A stretch of DNA of 64,000 nt from Clostridium_AM sp963780135. GTDB lineage: Bacteria > Bacillota > Clostridia > Clostridiales > Clostridiaceae. The notes beneath the pieces are model-generated. The model saw only the letters and a list, made by a program, of their open reading frames with translations, ran no database searches and was not told the origin of the DNA. The stretch is taken from positions 3,348,001-3,412,000 of the forward strand of contig CAWAAR010000003.1 in assembly GCA_963780135.1 (NCBI GenBank), read 5' to 3'. A program made the translations under genes and the position numbers. This document shows positions 25,771 through 35,693 of this stretch, in pieces. Every line of letters begins with the position of its first letter. Within the stretch, counting starts at the first letter, position 1.

Positions 25771-26589
25771 ATGAAAAACTTTGTAACAACTTACTGGTTA
25801 AAGAAACATATTCAGGATGACAATTTAATAATTGTAGATTGCAGGGGTGATTTGTTTGATAAAAATTATGGCAGAAACGTTTATGAACAAGGGCATTTAA
25901 AAGGAGCTAAATTTGTAAATTTGAGTAAGCAGTTATCTTCTGCACCTGGATGTCATGGTGGGAGAAATCCTTTGCCTAAAGTTGATAATTTTAAAAATAC
26001 AATTGAAGGCTTGGGAATAAATAGTGATACTGTAGTAGTAGCTTACGATGATTTTAGAATTGCAAGTGCTGCAAGGTTTTGTTGGATGCTAAGATATGTA
26101 GGTCATAAATCTAACTATGTTTTAGATGGTGGAATAGGTAAATGGATAAGTGATGAAAATGATATTTCAAAAGATGAATTAGAAATATCAAAAAAAGGTT
26201 TTTTTAAAGTAAATATAAATGAAGATTTAAAAACAAGTATGGAACGTGTAAATGAAATAAAATTAAATCATGAATCATTAATAATAGATTCAAGAACAGA
26301 ACTAAGATATAGAGGAGAAAATGAGCCAATAGATAAGGTAGCAGGACATATAAAAGGAGCTGTAAATTATTATTGGAAAGATAACTTAAATGATGATAAC
26401 ACTATTAAAGATATACCATATTTAAAGGAAAGGTTTAAAAATTCATTTGCTAAAAAAGAAGTGATAGTATATTGCGGTTCCGGTATAGATGCTGCTTTTA
26501 ACTTTTTAATATTAGATGAAATTGATGTAAAAGCAAAACTTTATGTTGGAAGTTGGAGTGATTGGATAACTTATAAGGAAAATACTTAA
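25771..26589 (+). CDS. Sulfurtransferase, two rhodanese domains
   Basis: 272 aa, GGAGG site upstream. Tandem rhodanese modules: the inactive N-terminal one (about 1-135) and the catalytic C-terminal one (about 150-272). The active loop is CGSGIDA with C235 as persulfide carrier; the usual thiosulfate sulfurtransferase loop is CGSGVTA, so one position differs. It likely transfers sulfane sulfur from thiosulfate or 3-mercaptopyruvate. Cytoplasmic; no signal peptide. Confidence 0.88.
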   Translation: MKNFVTTYWLKKHIQDDNLIIVDCRGDLFDKNYGRNVYEQGHLKGAKFVNLSKQLSSAPGCHGGRNPLPKVDNFKNTIEGLGINSDTVVVAYDDFRIASAARFCWMLRYVGHKSNYVLDGGIGKWISDENDISKDELEISKKGFFKVNINEDLKTSMERVNEIKLNHESLIIDSRTELRYRGENEPIDKVAGHIKGAVNYYWKDNLNDDNTIKDIPYLKERFKNSFAKKEVIVYCGSGIDAAFNFLILDEIDVKAKLYVGSWSDWITYKENT

Positions 26590-26648
26590 CAGATCAATTT
26601 CACTTTATATGATTTATCTGATGATAATAAAGGGGACAAGGGGTTAAA

Positions 26649-27374
26649 ATGAGAAAAAAGTTTTTTGTAATATTTTTAGTTTTAATTTGTTTAATTGTTA
26701 TAGGTTTTAAATTTTTTACACAGAAAGATGCATTTAACAGTAAAAGTCAAGCAAAGGTGCAAACTAAAAATACAGCTAGTGAAAAAAAGAGTGAAACAAT
26801 TGATGAAAAATTAAAGAAAAGAATAGTATTAGTAAATTCAGACAAAGATAAAGATGGTATAAAGGATCAAGAAGATATAGTTCTTGGAGCAAGAAAAGAA
26901 GCAGACAAAAAAATAAAATATAGGGGAGATTATTATGTAGGTGGATACCCCCCAGAGAATGAAGGAGTATGTACTGACTTAGTATGGAGAGCTTTTAAGG
27001 ATGCAGGGTATAATCTAAAAGATATGGTAGATGAGGATATAAAAAATCATCCTGGCGATTATAAAAGAATTGAAGGAAAACCAGATCCCAATATAGATTT
27101 TAGAAGGGTGCCTAATCTTTATGTTTATTTCAAAAAATATGCAACTAGTATTACTACTGAGTTAAAACCTAATGATATAGAGAATTTAGATAAGTGGCAG
27201 CCAGGGGATATAATAACCTTTGATCACAGTGAGCACATAGCCATAGTTTCTGATAAAAGAAGAGCAGATGGTATTCCATATATAATACATAATGCACCAC
27301 CTTATGCTAGAGAAGGTGACGAAATTATGTATTGGATGCCTAGAATAACAGGTCATTTTAGATTTCCAAAATGA
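26649..27374 (+). CDS. Secreted/anchored DUF1287 protein (NlpC/P60-like fold)
   Basis: 241 aa. An N-terminal hydrophobic helix (about 5-22) gives a signal anchor. A short EF-hand-like loop DKDKDGIKDQED (about 59-70) may bind calcium. The DUF1287 domain follows, with candidate catalytic C108 (VCTDLVWRAF) and H196 (SEHIAIVSD). DUF1287 proteins are distantly related to papain-like wall amidases, so a cell-envelope peptidase role is plausible. Starts 59 nt after the rhodanese gene and may share its transcript. Confidence 0.8.
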   Translation: MRKKFFVIFLVLICLIVIGFKFFTQKDAFNSKSQAKVQTKNTASEKKSETIDEKLKKRIVLVNSDKDKDGIKDQEDIVLGARKEADKKIKYRGDYYVGGYPPENEGVCTDLVWRAFKDAGYNLKDMVDEDIKNHPGDYKRIEGKPDPNIDFRRVPNLYVYFKKYATSITTELKPNDIENLDKWQPGDIITFDHSEHIAIVSDKRRADGIPYIIHNAPPYAREGDEIMYWMPRITGHFRFPK

Positions 27375-27407
27375 ACCTTTAAAAACTTAATTTTTATTAT
27401 GAACAGT

Positions 27408-27446
27408 AAAAATCCTACGTTAAAATAAGCGTAGGATTTTCATTTT
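27408..27446. terminator. Bidirectional terminator
   Basis: AAAATCCTACG with CGTAGGATTTT around a 10-nt loop, T-rich on both sides, between convergent genes. Confidence 0.85.
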
Positions 27447-27502
27447 TATCACCTATATTTTTTATTTTAATTCATTAAGTAATGTAAACCCTAGAAATTT
27501 CT

Positions 27503-30247
27503 TTAATTATACTGATTTACATATTTGATAAAATCATTAACAATAAGAGGTTTACTAAAATAATACCCTTGTAATTCATCACAACCTTCATCTATCAATT
27601 TACTAATTTGTTCTTGAGTTTCTACTCCCTCAGCAACTGTCTTTAGATTAAGAGTTTTTGCCATAGAAATAATATTTGATGTTAAATTTTTGATATTTGG
27701 ATTGGCAATATCATCTATAAAAGACTTATCAATTTTTAAGTAGTCTACAGGTAAACGAGTTAAATAACTTAGACAAGAAAAACCTGTACCAAAGTCATCT
27801 ATTGAAATTCCAATTCCTAATTTCTTTATTTCAAGTAAGCTTTTAATTGCTTTTTCAGTATCATGTAACAAAAAGCTCTCTGTTATTTCAATTGTTAAAT
27901 TAATATTTTGAGAACTATTTTCTTTGAAAATTTCTTTGATTTTGGAAACTAAATTGCCATTTTCAAATTGCTTTGATGAAACATTAATTGATAATTTAAT
28001 ATTAATGCCATTGCGTTTTAATAATTTGTCAATTCTAAAGATTTCTTCTAATACCCAGTTACCAATAGGTATTATCATACGATTGCTTTCAGATATAGGT
28101 ATAAACTTATCTGGTGTAAATATTTTACCATCTATTGTATTCCACCGAATAAGTGCTTCAGCACCAACTATTTTAAAACCATTTCCAGCAAAAGCGATTT
28201 GTGGTTGGAGATATAAATTGAATTCATTATTAGCAAGAGCTGTGTTAAGCTTTATTTGCATTTCAAGAATTTCATGATTTCTATTTTCAATTTCCTGTGA
28301 AGAAAAAGAATATCTTCCTTTTCCAGATTCCTTTGCATCGTACATTGCAGCATCAGCTTTTCTGACTAAGCCTTCAACTGTAGATTCATCATAAGGAGCT
28401 AATGCTATTCCTATACTTATTCCTAAAGTTATTTCTCGCTTAAGTATATTATAAGGCATCAATATTTTTTCAATAATAGCGTCTGCTACAACTTTTACAT
28501 CTTCATGGTTGTCTACATTTTCAAGAATTATAGTAAACTCATCTCCTCCTAATCTTGAGACAGTATCAGATTTACGAATATTAGATTTAATCCGATTTGC
28601 AACTTCTTTAAGAATTAAATCTCCAGCTGCATGACCTAAGGAGTCATTGATAACTTTAAATCCATCCAAATCCATAAAAAGCAAAGCCACGGCTTTTTCA
28701 TTATCACTAGCTCTTACAAGGGCCCTTTCAAGTCTGTCATAAAATAGTGTTCTATTTGGTATTCCTGTTAATAAATCATAATAGGCAAGACTGTGAAGTT
28801 TATCTTCCGTCTTTTTTATTTTACTGATATCTGTAGAAATAGAAATGTAATTTTCAACTTCACCACCTGATTGTTTTAAAGATGTTATTGACATCCATTT
28901 AGGATATATTTCACCATTTCTTCTTTTATTCCAAACTTCACCTTCCCAATGACCATTAGTACATAAATTATCCCACATATCTAAATAGAAGCTTTTATTA
29001 TGAAGACCAGATTTAAGTATCCTTGGATTTTTTCCAATCAAATTTTCTTTTTTATATCCGGAGACTCTTTCAAAAGAATTATTTACTTTAATAATATTTC
29101 CTAAAGCATCTGTTATTAAAACACCTTCCATTGTAGTATCAATTATTCTATCTGAAATTAATAACTCCTCATTTAGTCGTTTAAGATTATTCGTATATTC
29201 TTGTAGATTGGTTATATCGTGAAACATAAATAATCTGCCAATTTCTGATTTATCCGTATCAAAAATAGAAGATTTATACATTCTAAAATAAAAACTTTTG
29301 CCATTAAAATTAAAAGTAAGCGTAGATTCACTATTTGTATCACTTACTGTATCGACATGACTTATATCGGGTATGAACTCTAATATTTCACTAATTTTTG
29401 TTCCTATAAAATTCATTCCTTGTTCAATATTAATTTTTATATTTTTATATCCGAAGGACATTATAAATTCAATGGCTGCTGGATTGATATCTATTATTTG
29501 ATTAGAAGAATCCACAACAATAACAATATCCTTAATATTTTCCACTAAAAGATCTCTAGCAATTGGTACCATTAATGACTTAGGTATATGAAATATGCCT
29601 AAGTATAATATAATCAAGGTTATTAGTACGGAAATAGAAGTAACATCTATAAAAATTGATTCGAATTTATGACTAATAAGTAAAAAATTCATTGCAAGAG
29701 ATAAGATTGTACCTACAAAAATAAATGTACTTTGCCTGCGATATAATTTAGGAGACTTTATTGTTCCCACCATAAGAATATAACATCCAACCAAAATACT
29801 ACAGTATGAATAAATGGTATGAATGCGGAATCCAACATTGTGTAAAAATGAAAATATTGGAATGTCTTTAACATATGATATATTAACATTTGACATAAAT
29901 TTATATGGTATGCTGTTAGAGGTCAATGATAATAGTGATAATATTGGTACAATAAAAATCAACGATATATAATAAGGATTCTTTGGCTTTTTATTAACAT
30001 ATTCGCTTACCATTAACAGATAAAGTGGTGAAGCAAAAATAATACTAATAAACTTTACTTTCTGAAATAGGATTACAAATTCGTTTATTTTTATATAATA
30101 GCTAAAAATTTCCATCAAGATCCAAAATGAAACAAGTATGGTACCTTTGATTAATAATTTTGAAATAGCAACATTTCTCACTCTATATAAAAAAACTAAT
30201 AAAATTATAGAAACTATAAAACTTACATCAAATAAAATTCCATACAT
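27503..30247 (-). CDS. 7TM-PAS-GGDEF-EAL cyclic-di-GMP protein
   Basis: 914 aa, GGAG site before ATG 30247. The N-terminal seven-helix membrane region (about 1-225) resembles the 7TM sensor of some histidine kinases. Two PAS domains (about 230-350 and 365-485) follow. The GGDEF domain (signature RLGGDEF near 565) has the full catalytic motif. The EAL domain (EALIRW near 696) keeps ITESFLL, DDFGTGFSCLSYL, KIDKSFI, VAEGVET and QGYYFSKP. Both synthesis and breakdown of c-di-GMP look possible. Membrane-located. No c-di-GMP riboswitch was seen nearby. Confidence 0.93.
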   Translation of the reverse strand: MYGILFDVSFIVSIILLVFLYRVRNVAISKLLIKGTILVSFWILMEIFSYYIKINEFVILFQKVKFISIIFASPLYLLMVSEYVNKKPKNPYYISLIFIVPILSLLSLTSNSIPYKFMSNVNISYVKDIPIFSFLHNVGFRIHTIYSYCSILVGCYILMVGTIKSPKLYRRQSTFIFVGTILSLAMNFLLISHKFESIFIDVTSISVLITLIILYLGIFHIPKSLMVPIARDLLVENIKDIVIVVDSSNQIIDINPAAIEFIMSFGYKNIKINIEQGMNFIGTKISEILEFIPDISHVDTVSDTNSESTLTFNFNGKSFYFRMYKSSIFDTDKSEIGRLFMFHDITNLQEYTNNLKRLNEELLISDRIIDTTMEGVLITDALGNIIKVNNSFERVSGYKKENLIGKNPRILKSGLHNKSFYLDMWDNLCTNGHWEGEVWNKRRNGEIYPKWMSITSLKQSGGEVENYISISTDISKIKKTEDKLHSLAYYDLLTGIPNRTLFYDRLERALVRASDNEKAVALLFMDLDGFKVINDSLGHAAGDLILKEVANRIKSNIRKSDTVSRLGGDEFTIILENVDNHEDVKVVADAIIEKILMPYNILKREITLGISIGIALAPYDESTVEGLVRKADAAMYDAKESGKGRYSFSSQEIENRNHEILEMQIKLNTALANNEFNLYLQPQIAFAGNGFKIVGAEALIRWNTIDGKIFTPDKFIPISESNRMIIPIGNWVLEEIFRIDKLLKRNGINIKLSINVSSKQFENGNLVSKIKEIFKENSSQNINLTIEITESFLLHDTEKAIKSLLEIKKLGIGISIDDFGTGFSCLSYLTRLPVDYLKIDKSFIDDIANPNIKNLTSNIISMAKTLNLKTVAEGVETQEQISKLIDEGCDELQGYYFSKPLIVNDFIKYVNQYN

Positions 30248-30463
30248 TGTTACACTCCTTTAAATTAATCCATATAATATTTATAAGTTGTTTTAAGTCA
30301 CAACATGTATAATTTAAACACTTTTTGTAAAATAATTAACCTTAATTATATCACACTTTATATAATTATTTAATATAACTATAATTATAACAAAGATGAA
30401 ATGCTTATTGAATTGTGACTTATAAATTTAATATTTTACGGAAAGGCATTATTATACTTAATA

Positions 30464-31426
30464 TTAGTTATTAATAAATTTTCTTTTAAACTCATTTTTT
30501 ACTATTAGAAATTGTTCTAAATCATTTAAAAATTGAAAAAGCATTGCTCTGTTTTCAAATTCTTCTCTAGTATTAGGAAGCGACATATTTCTAAATTCTT
30601 CCCTCAAAATACCTGTTTGCTGCAGCAAATTTTCAGCTGTATTTTCTTCGTGAAAGCACTCTGCAACCTTTTCTGTAAAATTAGCTATCATAATAGTTTG
30701 TTCATAGGAGATAAAGAATCTTTGAAAATGGCTCTTCATTCTCTTAAGAATTTTAAATTGTTGAAGCCTCATCTCAACATATTCTACGTAATAACGAGTA
30801 TCTAGAAGAAAATAGTTGTTTAAATTGTTATAAGCACGTTCTTTTGCTACATATAATATTTCTTCAAGTTCATTAAAAATACTTTGTTCTTTTATTGAGA
30901 TATCATTCTTTTTAAGAGCTCTTGACATTTGAAATAAAATACTCTTAATGCTTTCATCAATATATATTTGATCTTTTCTAATTTGTTCTTCAATGCTTGG
31001 CATATAAAAATTCAAGAACAATGCAACTCCAACACCTATTAGCATAAGTTCCAACTCGTTACGAATCCAAAATAAATTAATAGTTTTTTGCACTAAAAAG
31101 TGGGTTATAAGTACAGAATTCACTACTATTCCTTGTTCTAAGTTAAATCTTACTGTTAAAGGGATAAAAATCAACAAAAAAATTCCAAAAGCCAAAGGAT
31201 TATAACCAATCATTCTAAAAACAATGAAAGAAACAAATAATGCTATAAGAAATGCAATAACACGTTGAAGAGCTATTTTAAAAGATTGTTTCTTTGTATT
31301 TTGTATGCTTAGTATAGTAATAATACCTGCAGCTACTGAATATTCTAATCCTAATTGACTGGCTATAATCATTGCGATTGCTGCTCCAATTCCTGTTTTC
31401 AATGTTCTAAAACCTATAAATTTCAT
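30464..31426 (-). CDS. Aromatic acid exporter-family (FUSC-like) membrane protein
   Basis: 320 aa. ATG 31426 is chosen because AAGGAG lies 7 nt upstream; the longer frame to 31456 lacks a site. The N-terminal half has about five or six hydrophobic segments. It includes a TLKTGIGAAIAMIIASQLGL opening and LSIQNTKKQSFKIALQRVI, typical of the ArAE_1/DUF939 family. The C-terminal half (about 160-320) is a long helical cytoplasmic domain. Role in Firmicutes unknown; efflux of organic acids is inferred from the family. Confidence 0.8.
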   Translation of the reverse strand: MKFIGFRTLKTGIGAAIAMIIASQLGLEYSVAAGIITILSIQNTKKQSFKIALQRVIAFLIALFVSFIVFRMIGYNPLAFGIFLLIFIPLTVRFNLEQGIVVNSVLITHFLVQKTINLFWIRNELELMLIGVGVALFLNFYMPSIEEQIRKDQIYIDESIKSILFQMSRALKKNDISIKEQSIFNELEEILYVAKERAYNNLNNYFLLDTRYYVEYVEMRLQQFKILKRMKSHFQRFFISYEQTIMIANFTEKVAECFHEENTAENLLQQTGILREEFRNMSLPNTREEFENRAMLFQFLNDLEQFLIVKNEFKRKFINN

Positions 31427-31560
31427 AGTTAACTCCTTGTAAAATATTTTTATCACTAAGTATTATAATAACATAAATTTAAGGAATTTTTTACCCTTAC
31501 ATAATTACAGCAGTTGGAAGGTTTCTGTTTGCCAATTGTAAAAAGAATTAGTACTAGTTA

Positions 31561-31615
31561 TTGACACAGGTTTTTAAATAATGTAAGCTTATATTGATAA
31601 TTCGATGCTTATCAA
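31561..31615 (+). promoter_or_regulatory. arsR promoter with operator palindrome
   Basis: TTGACA (31561-31566) with a weak -10 about 17 bp on. The palindrome TTGATAA-N8-TTATCAA (31594-31615) overlaps the expected start site. A related palindrome recurs before the next gene (31961-31978). Placement fits autorepression by the ArsR protein. Confidence 0.55.
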
Positions 31616-31631
31616 AGTGTAAGGAGAAATT

Positions 31632-31937
31632 ATGGATACAAGAGATTTAGCAAGAATATTTAAAGCTCTTTCTAATGAAAATAGATTGGAATTATACTTT
31701 CAAATAGTAAAGAGCACTGAAAAAAGTTTTGATACAAATTGTGAATGTTTTATAAATGATGTTATTAGTAAACTGAATATAGGTGCACCTACTATTTCAC
31801 ATCATTTAAAAGAATTAAGTAATGCAAATTTGATTTTCACAGAAAAAAAAGGCAAATTTTTAGTTGCAAAAGTAAATGAAGAGTTGCTAAATGAACTTTG
31901 TAGTATATTAACAATTAGAAGAGATGAAAAAAAATAA
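31632..31937 (+). CDS. ArsR/SmtB-family repressor
   Basis: 101 aa with a good AAGGAG site. Winged helix with the recognition segment IGAPTISHHLKELSNANLI and the wing EKKGKFLVAKV. Two cysteines in DTNCECF before the recognition helix could bind a metal or sense thiol state, at a different place from the classical ELCVCD site. Followed after 99 bp, including a second palindrome, by the DUF362 gene, which is its likely target. Confidence 0.87.
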   Translation: MDTRDLARIFKALSNENRLELYFQIVKSTEKSFDTNCECFINDVISKLNIGAPTISHHLKELSNANLIFTEKKGKFLVAKVNEELLNELCSILTIRRDEKK

Positions 31938-31960
31938 GTCTCTTTTATTTTTAAAATACG

Positions 31961-31978
31961 TTTTGATAGTTATCGAAA
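31961..31978 (+). promoter_or_regulatory. Second ArsR-type palindrome
   Basis: TTTTGATA-GT-TATCGAAA, a near-perfect 18-bp palindrome in the gap between arsR and the DUF362 gene. It shares the GATA/TATC core with the arsR operator. Confidence 0.5.
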
Positions 31979-32036
31979 CATAAAAGTATTTACTAAATAG
32001 TCATTAATAATAAAATTTAATTAGGAGAGATTTTTT

Positions 32037-33068
32037 ATGAAAAAGGTATATTTTAAGGCTATAGATTCATATTTTAAAACAGAAGAGATAAATCAAGCAA
32101 CAAAGATGCTTTTGGATTGTTTGTCAGAAAGCGAAAGTGTTATATTTGAAAAGTATATACCATTAAAAGTTCATTTTGGGGAAAAGGGGAATAATACATA
32201 TATAGAATCGAAGAACTTTGAAGGCATACTAAAATATTTTAAGGAAAGAGAAATAAAAAGTGCCTTTATGGAGACAAACGTTCTTTACAGAGGGGAGAGA
32301 ACTACCTCCAAAAATCATATTAAGCTTGCAATAGAACATGGATTCACTCAATTGCCTGTTATAATTGCAGATGGAGATCATGGTGAAGCTTATGAAGAGG
32401 TAGAAATAAATAAAAAGAATTTTGAAAAATGTAAGATAGGTAGAGAAATTGCAAAGCAAAAACAAGTTATGGTTATAAGTCACTTTAAAGGACACGCATT
32501 GGCTGGCTTCGGGGGAGCTATTAAGCAACTTGCCATGGGGTGTGCTTCAAGAGGTGGAAAACTTGCTCAACATGCTAATTCCATACCTAAAATAAGTTAT
32601 TTTAAATGTAAAAGTTGTGGTGCATGTGCTAGAAATTGTCCAGAAAAAGCAATTGTTATGGGATCAAGAGCAAAAATCAATAAGGATAAATGTGTTGGTT
32701 GTGCTGCCTGCATGACAGCCTGTAATTTCGGAGCAGTTTCAAACGGTTGGATGGCATCACTTTCTAAAGGCTTTAACGAAAGACTTGCTGAATATGCTTA
32801 TGGAGCTGCAAAGGGCAAGAATAATATTTATGTAACTTTTGCCTTTAATATAACTAGAAATTGTGATTGTCATGGTCATAGCATGAAGCCAGTAGCAGAG
32901 GATATAGGAGTGTTCGCATCTACTGATCCAGTTGCTATAGATCAAGCTTGTCTTGATGTACTTGATAAAAATAACGGAAGGCGGGTATTTAGAAGAGGTA
33001 GATATACTCTTGATTATGCAGAAAAAATAGGTTTAGGAAGCAGGGAATATGATCTTGTAGAAATATAG
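32037..33068 (+). CDS. DUF362 protein with 2[4Fe-4S] ferredoxin domain
   Basis: 343 aa, GGAG site upstream. DUF362 segments flank a bacterial ferredoxin insert at about 188-235. Cluster motifs are CKSCGACARNCP and CVGCAACMTACN, each with four cysteines. The C-terminal part has CDCHGHSMKPVAEDIGVFAS and TDPVAIDQACLD, typical of the family. Function of the family is not established; the iron-sulfur clusters imply electron transfer. The ArsR neighbour suggests metal or redox control. Confidence 0.87.
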   Translation: MKKVYFKAIDSYFKTEEINQATKMLLDCLSESESVIFEKYIPLKVHFGEKGNNTYIESKNFEGILKYFKEREIKSAFMETNVLYRGERTTSKNHIKLAIEHGFTQLPVIIADGDHGEAYEEVEINKKNFEKCKIGREIAKQKQVMVISHFKGHALAGFGGAIKQLAMGCASRGGKLAQHANSIPKISYFKCKSCGACARNCPEKAIVMGSRAKINKDKCVGCAACMTACNFGAVSNGWMASLSKGFNERLAEYAYGAAKGKNNIYVTFAFNITRNCDCHGHSMKPVAEDIGVFASTDPVAIDQACLDVLDKNNGRRVFRRGRYTLDYAEKIGLGSREYDLVEI

Positions 33069-33077
33069 TAGAAAAAC

Positions 33078-33180
33078 TTATCCAGGGGCGTATCCGCTTT
33101 TATTCACGAAATAAGAACTATAAATTGCTTTCGCTGTGTGTGATGGGAGTGTTATGGATGGTAGCTATGGGATAAAATTA
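33078..33180 (-). repeat. Dispersed folded repeat element, truncated copy C (inverted)
   Basis: The reverse complement begins TTATCCCATAGCTACCAT and ends GCCCCTGGATAAG, matching the 5' two-thirds of copies A and B, including the CATCxCAC...GxGAAAGC insert shared with copy A. The 3' GACTCAG hairpin part is absent. It begins 10 bp after the DUF362 stop codon. Confidence 0.65.
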
Positions 33181-33186
33181 TTTAAA

Positions 33187-33228
33187 ATTAGCAACAAAAA
33201 CTAAAAAAAGTTTTTGTTGCTAATAGTT
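33187..33228. terminator. Bidirectional terminator
   Basis: TTAGCAACAAAAACT pairs with AGTTTTTGTTGCTAA around an A-rich loop; T-rich continuation. Between the convergent DUF362 and peptidase genes. Confidence 0.8.
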
Positions 33229-33265
33229 TTTATTATAATAATAGTTATGCTACTGTAATAGAAGA

Positions 33266-34147
33266 TTAGTCATTTTTATTCAACCATTTGTTAAGTACTT
33301 TTATATATTTCTCATTCTCTTCTACAAATGGCATATGGCGGCTGAATTCAAATAATTCCCATTCTGAATTTGGAATCTTGTCATACATTGTCTTTGCAAT
33401 AAGTGGTGAGCAAAGATCAAGCAAACCACTGATTACCAGGCAAGGTTCCTTAATATATTGAATCTCTTCCATAAAATCAAAGTCTTTCAATGTACCAGAT
33501 GGGCTGAATTCATTTTGACCCCATGCAGTTATATAGGACTCTGTTCCAGCAACCTTTGGACGTCTTAAACATTCTGGTGAATCTGGTCCTACTATGCCGG
33601 CACAGTGACGAAGCATAAATTCTGCTTCTGCATCCTGATATTCTTTTGAAGAATAATCGTTAGCTTTTTCTGCTCTTGCAATGGCATCTTGCATTTCCTG
33701 TGGAAGGTATGCAATTCTTCGACGCTGTTCTTTTTCCCATAATGCAGCAGATGGTAAAGTACTGGATAATATATAGCTTTTGATTCCCTTTGGTTTGTTT
33801 TCACAAGCATACTCAATTGCCTGCATTCCTCCCCATGATTGTCCTAACAAGTGAATTTCATCTAAACCTAAGTGTTTACGCAGCTGAACTAGTTCGTCAA
33901 TCCATGTCTTTGCACACCATAAGTCAGGACGGGAAGGTGTTTCAGAAAGCCCACATCCTAATTGGTCATACATAATAACAGCACGTCCATCTTCTGCAAC
34001 TTTGTCAAGTATTTCGAAGTAATTATGTGTAGAACCTGGTCCACCATGCAATAAAAGCAAAGGTTTCTTATTTCCAGTGCATTCGCCAACTATACGATAA
34101 TAAGTTTTATATTCTAAATATGGCATATAGCCTTCAGTAATCTTCAT
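33266..34147 (-). CDS. pip: Proline iminopeptidase (alpha/beta hydrolase, S33)
   Basis: 293 aa, GGAG site upstream. The oxyanion motif HGGPGSTHNYFE is at 34-45, nucleophile S104 in GQSWGG, acid D244 (GLLDLCSP) and H271 (SRHMPF). HGGPG is characteristic of prolyl aminopeptidases, which release N-terminal proline from peptides in the cytoplasm. It follows the M24 proline peptidase gene by 15 nt in the same direction, making a small proline-peptide utilisation operon. Specificity could extend to other N-terminal residues. Confidence 0.9.
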   Translation of the reverse strand: MKITEGYMPYLEYKTYYRIVGECTGNKKPLLLLHGGPGSTHNYFEILDKVAEDGRAVIMYDQLGCGLSETPSRPDLWCAKTWIDELVQLRKHLGLDEIHLLGQSWGGMQAIEYACENKPKGIKSYILSSTLPSAALWEKEQRRRIAYLPQEMQDAIARAEKANDYSSKEYQDAEAEFMLRHCAGIVGPDSPECLRRPKVAGTESYITAWGQNEFSPSGTLKDFDFMEEIQYIKEPCLVISGLLDLCSPLIAKTMYDKIPNSEWELFEFSRHMPFVEENEKYIKVLNKWLNKND

Positions 34148-34162
34148 AGGTATAATCTCCTT

Positions 34163-35251
34163 TTATTTACATTCAGGAACAATAATTATATCTTTTGGAT
34201 ATTTGTTTAATACTTCACAACCGTCTTCAGTTGTGATAACAAGATCTTCAATACGAACACCTATTTCTTCGTCTGGAAGATATATTCCTGGTTCAACAGA
34301 GAAACATTGACCTGGTTTGATAATGTCTTCATTTACGGAAGAAACATCACCAAATTCATGATCTTCTAAGCCGCAGGAATGTCCAGTTCTATGTGTGAAA
34401 TATTTTCCGTATCCTTTTTCTTCAATGTAGTTTCTTGCAGCTAAATCTACGTCACACATTCTGTTTCCAGGTTTTGCAGCAGCAATACCTCTTAAGTTTG
34501 CTTCTAAAACAATGTTATAGATTTCTTTCTGTCTTTCAGAAATTTCACCGATAAATACAGTTCTTGTTAAATCAGATGCGTAGTTCTTGTACATTCCTCC
34601 AATATCAAGGATAACACAATCTCCATATTTTCCTTTTGAATCATCTGTTACATGGTGTGGATCTGCTCCACCTTTACCATAGGCTGTAATTGGATCAAAA
34701 GATACTTCATTAACACCATGTTTTTTGTAAATTTCACGAACCTTAGCGTTTAATTCTTTTTCAGATAAACCTTTTCCTACCCATGGAATTAATTCAGCTA
34801 CTACAAGGTCATTCAATCTTGAAGATTCTCTTAGAATAGCAATTTCTTCTTCACCTTTAATCATTCTTACATAGTCAACTATTAAGGAACCGTTTACAAA
34901 TTTACTTCCAGCACCAAGTTCTTGCAATCTTAATAAGAATTTAGATGGCCATACCTTATCAATACCTATAACTTTATCTTTTTCTATAAATTTAGATAAG
35001 ATTTCAACTCCATCCTGAATATCGTTATACCATAGTATTTCTACACCAAGATCTTTTTCTTGTGGGAATAATTCGTTAATAATCATTTTATGGTTTCCAT
35101 TAACATTTAAGTACAATGCTAATAATCTTTCTCCTGGAATAATCCATTTCCCTGTTAAATAGAAAATAGATGTTGGATCAGAGATAATCATTTGTGGAAT
35201 CTCATGTTCCTCCATTGATTTTAATATTTTGTTAAGTTTTTTTGTATCCAT
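34163..35251 (-). CDS. M24 metallopeptidase, Xaa-Pro dipeptidase/aminopeptidase
   Basis: 362 aa. The creatinase-like N domain (about 1-130) is followed by a pita-bread catalytic domain. The five metal ligands are present: D216, D227, H291, E320 and E335. The histidine motif is HRTGHSCGLEDHE rather than the common HGxGHGxGxxxHE, so the active-site rim differs a little. It would cleave Xaa-Pro bonds. First gene of the operon with the proline iminopeptidase. Confidence 0.9.
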   Translation of the reverse strand: MDTKKLNKILKSMEEHEIPQMIISDPTSIFYLTGKWIIPGERLLALYLNVNGNHKMIINELFPQEKDLGVEILWYNDIQDGVEILSKFIEKDKVIGIDKVWPSKFLLRLQELGAGSKFVNGSLIVDYVRMIKGEEEIAILRESSRLNDLVVAELIPWVGKGLSEKELNAKVREIYKKHGVNEVSFDPITAYGKGGADPHHVTDDSKGKYGDCVILDIGGMYKNYASDLTRTVFIGEISERQKEIYNIVLEANLRGIAAAKPGNRMCDVDLAARNYIEEKGYGKYFTHRTGHSCGLEDHEFGDVSSVNEDIIKPGQCFSVEPGIYLPDEEIGVRIEDLVITTEDGCEVLNKYPKDIIIVPECK

Positions 35252-35693
35252 AGTTATTTACCCCCTAAGTAAGTTATTAATTTTAATGTAATATTCTTAG
35301 TCATTATGGACAATGACTTCTTTAAAGAATTTATTCTTTATTTAACACTCATAATCAAATTATCTTTTTTTAGAATGTCTAATTAAAAACTTTAAAGTAA
35401 GAGTATTTGTTGGTATATTTTCATTATACATTAATTTAAACTTATTTTATATGGTTTTACAGTAAAAATTTAAGTGTAGCAGTAAAAAATTTAGTTCAAC
35501 TAAAATTATCATTTGTCTTTATGATTGTTATTTTTACCATTAGTGCCACAAACTTGAACATGTCTTTAAAGGTGATTTGTTTCTTGGCTTATAGTTTTTA
35601 ATTAAATTAAAGGGTCATATATGCTATAATATCTTTAGATTTTACGCTAATACTACAATTATCAGCAGATAATTTATTTATTAAGGAGAAGAT
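35252..35693. other. Divergent intergenic region, 442 bp
   Basis: Holds the promoters of the minus-strand peptidase operon and the plus-strand helicase gene. A TATAAT near 35626 is a plausible -10 for the helicase, without a convincing -35. No RNA gene or ORF with a ribosome site was seen. Confidence 0.45.

Noticed and set aside
33078..33180. SAM-riboswitch-like phrase CTTATCCAG
   Set aside because: It is part of the inverted dispersed repeat; the rest of a SAM riboswitch is absent and the genes around do not fit.
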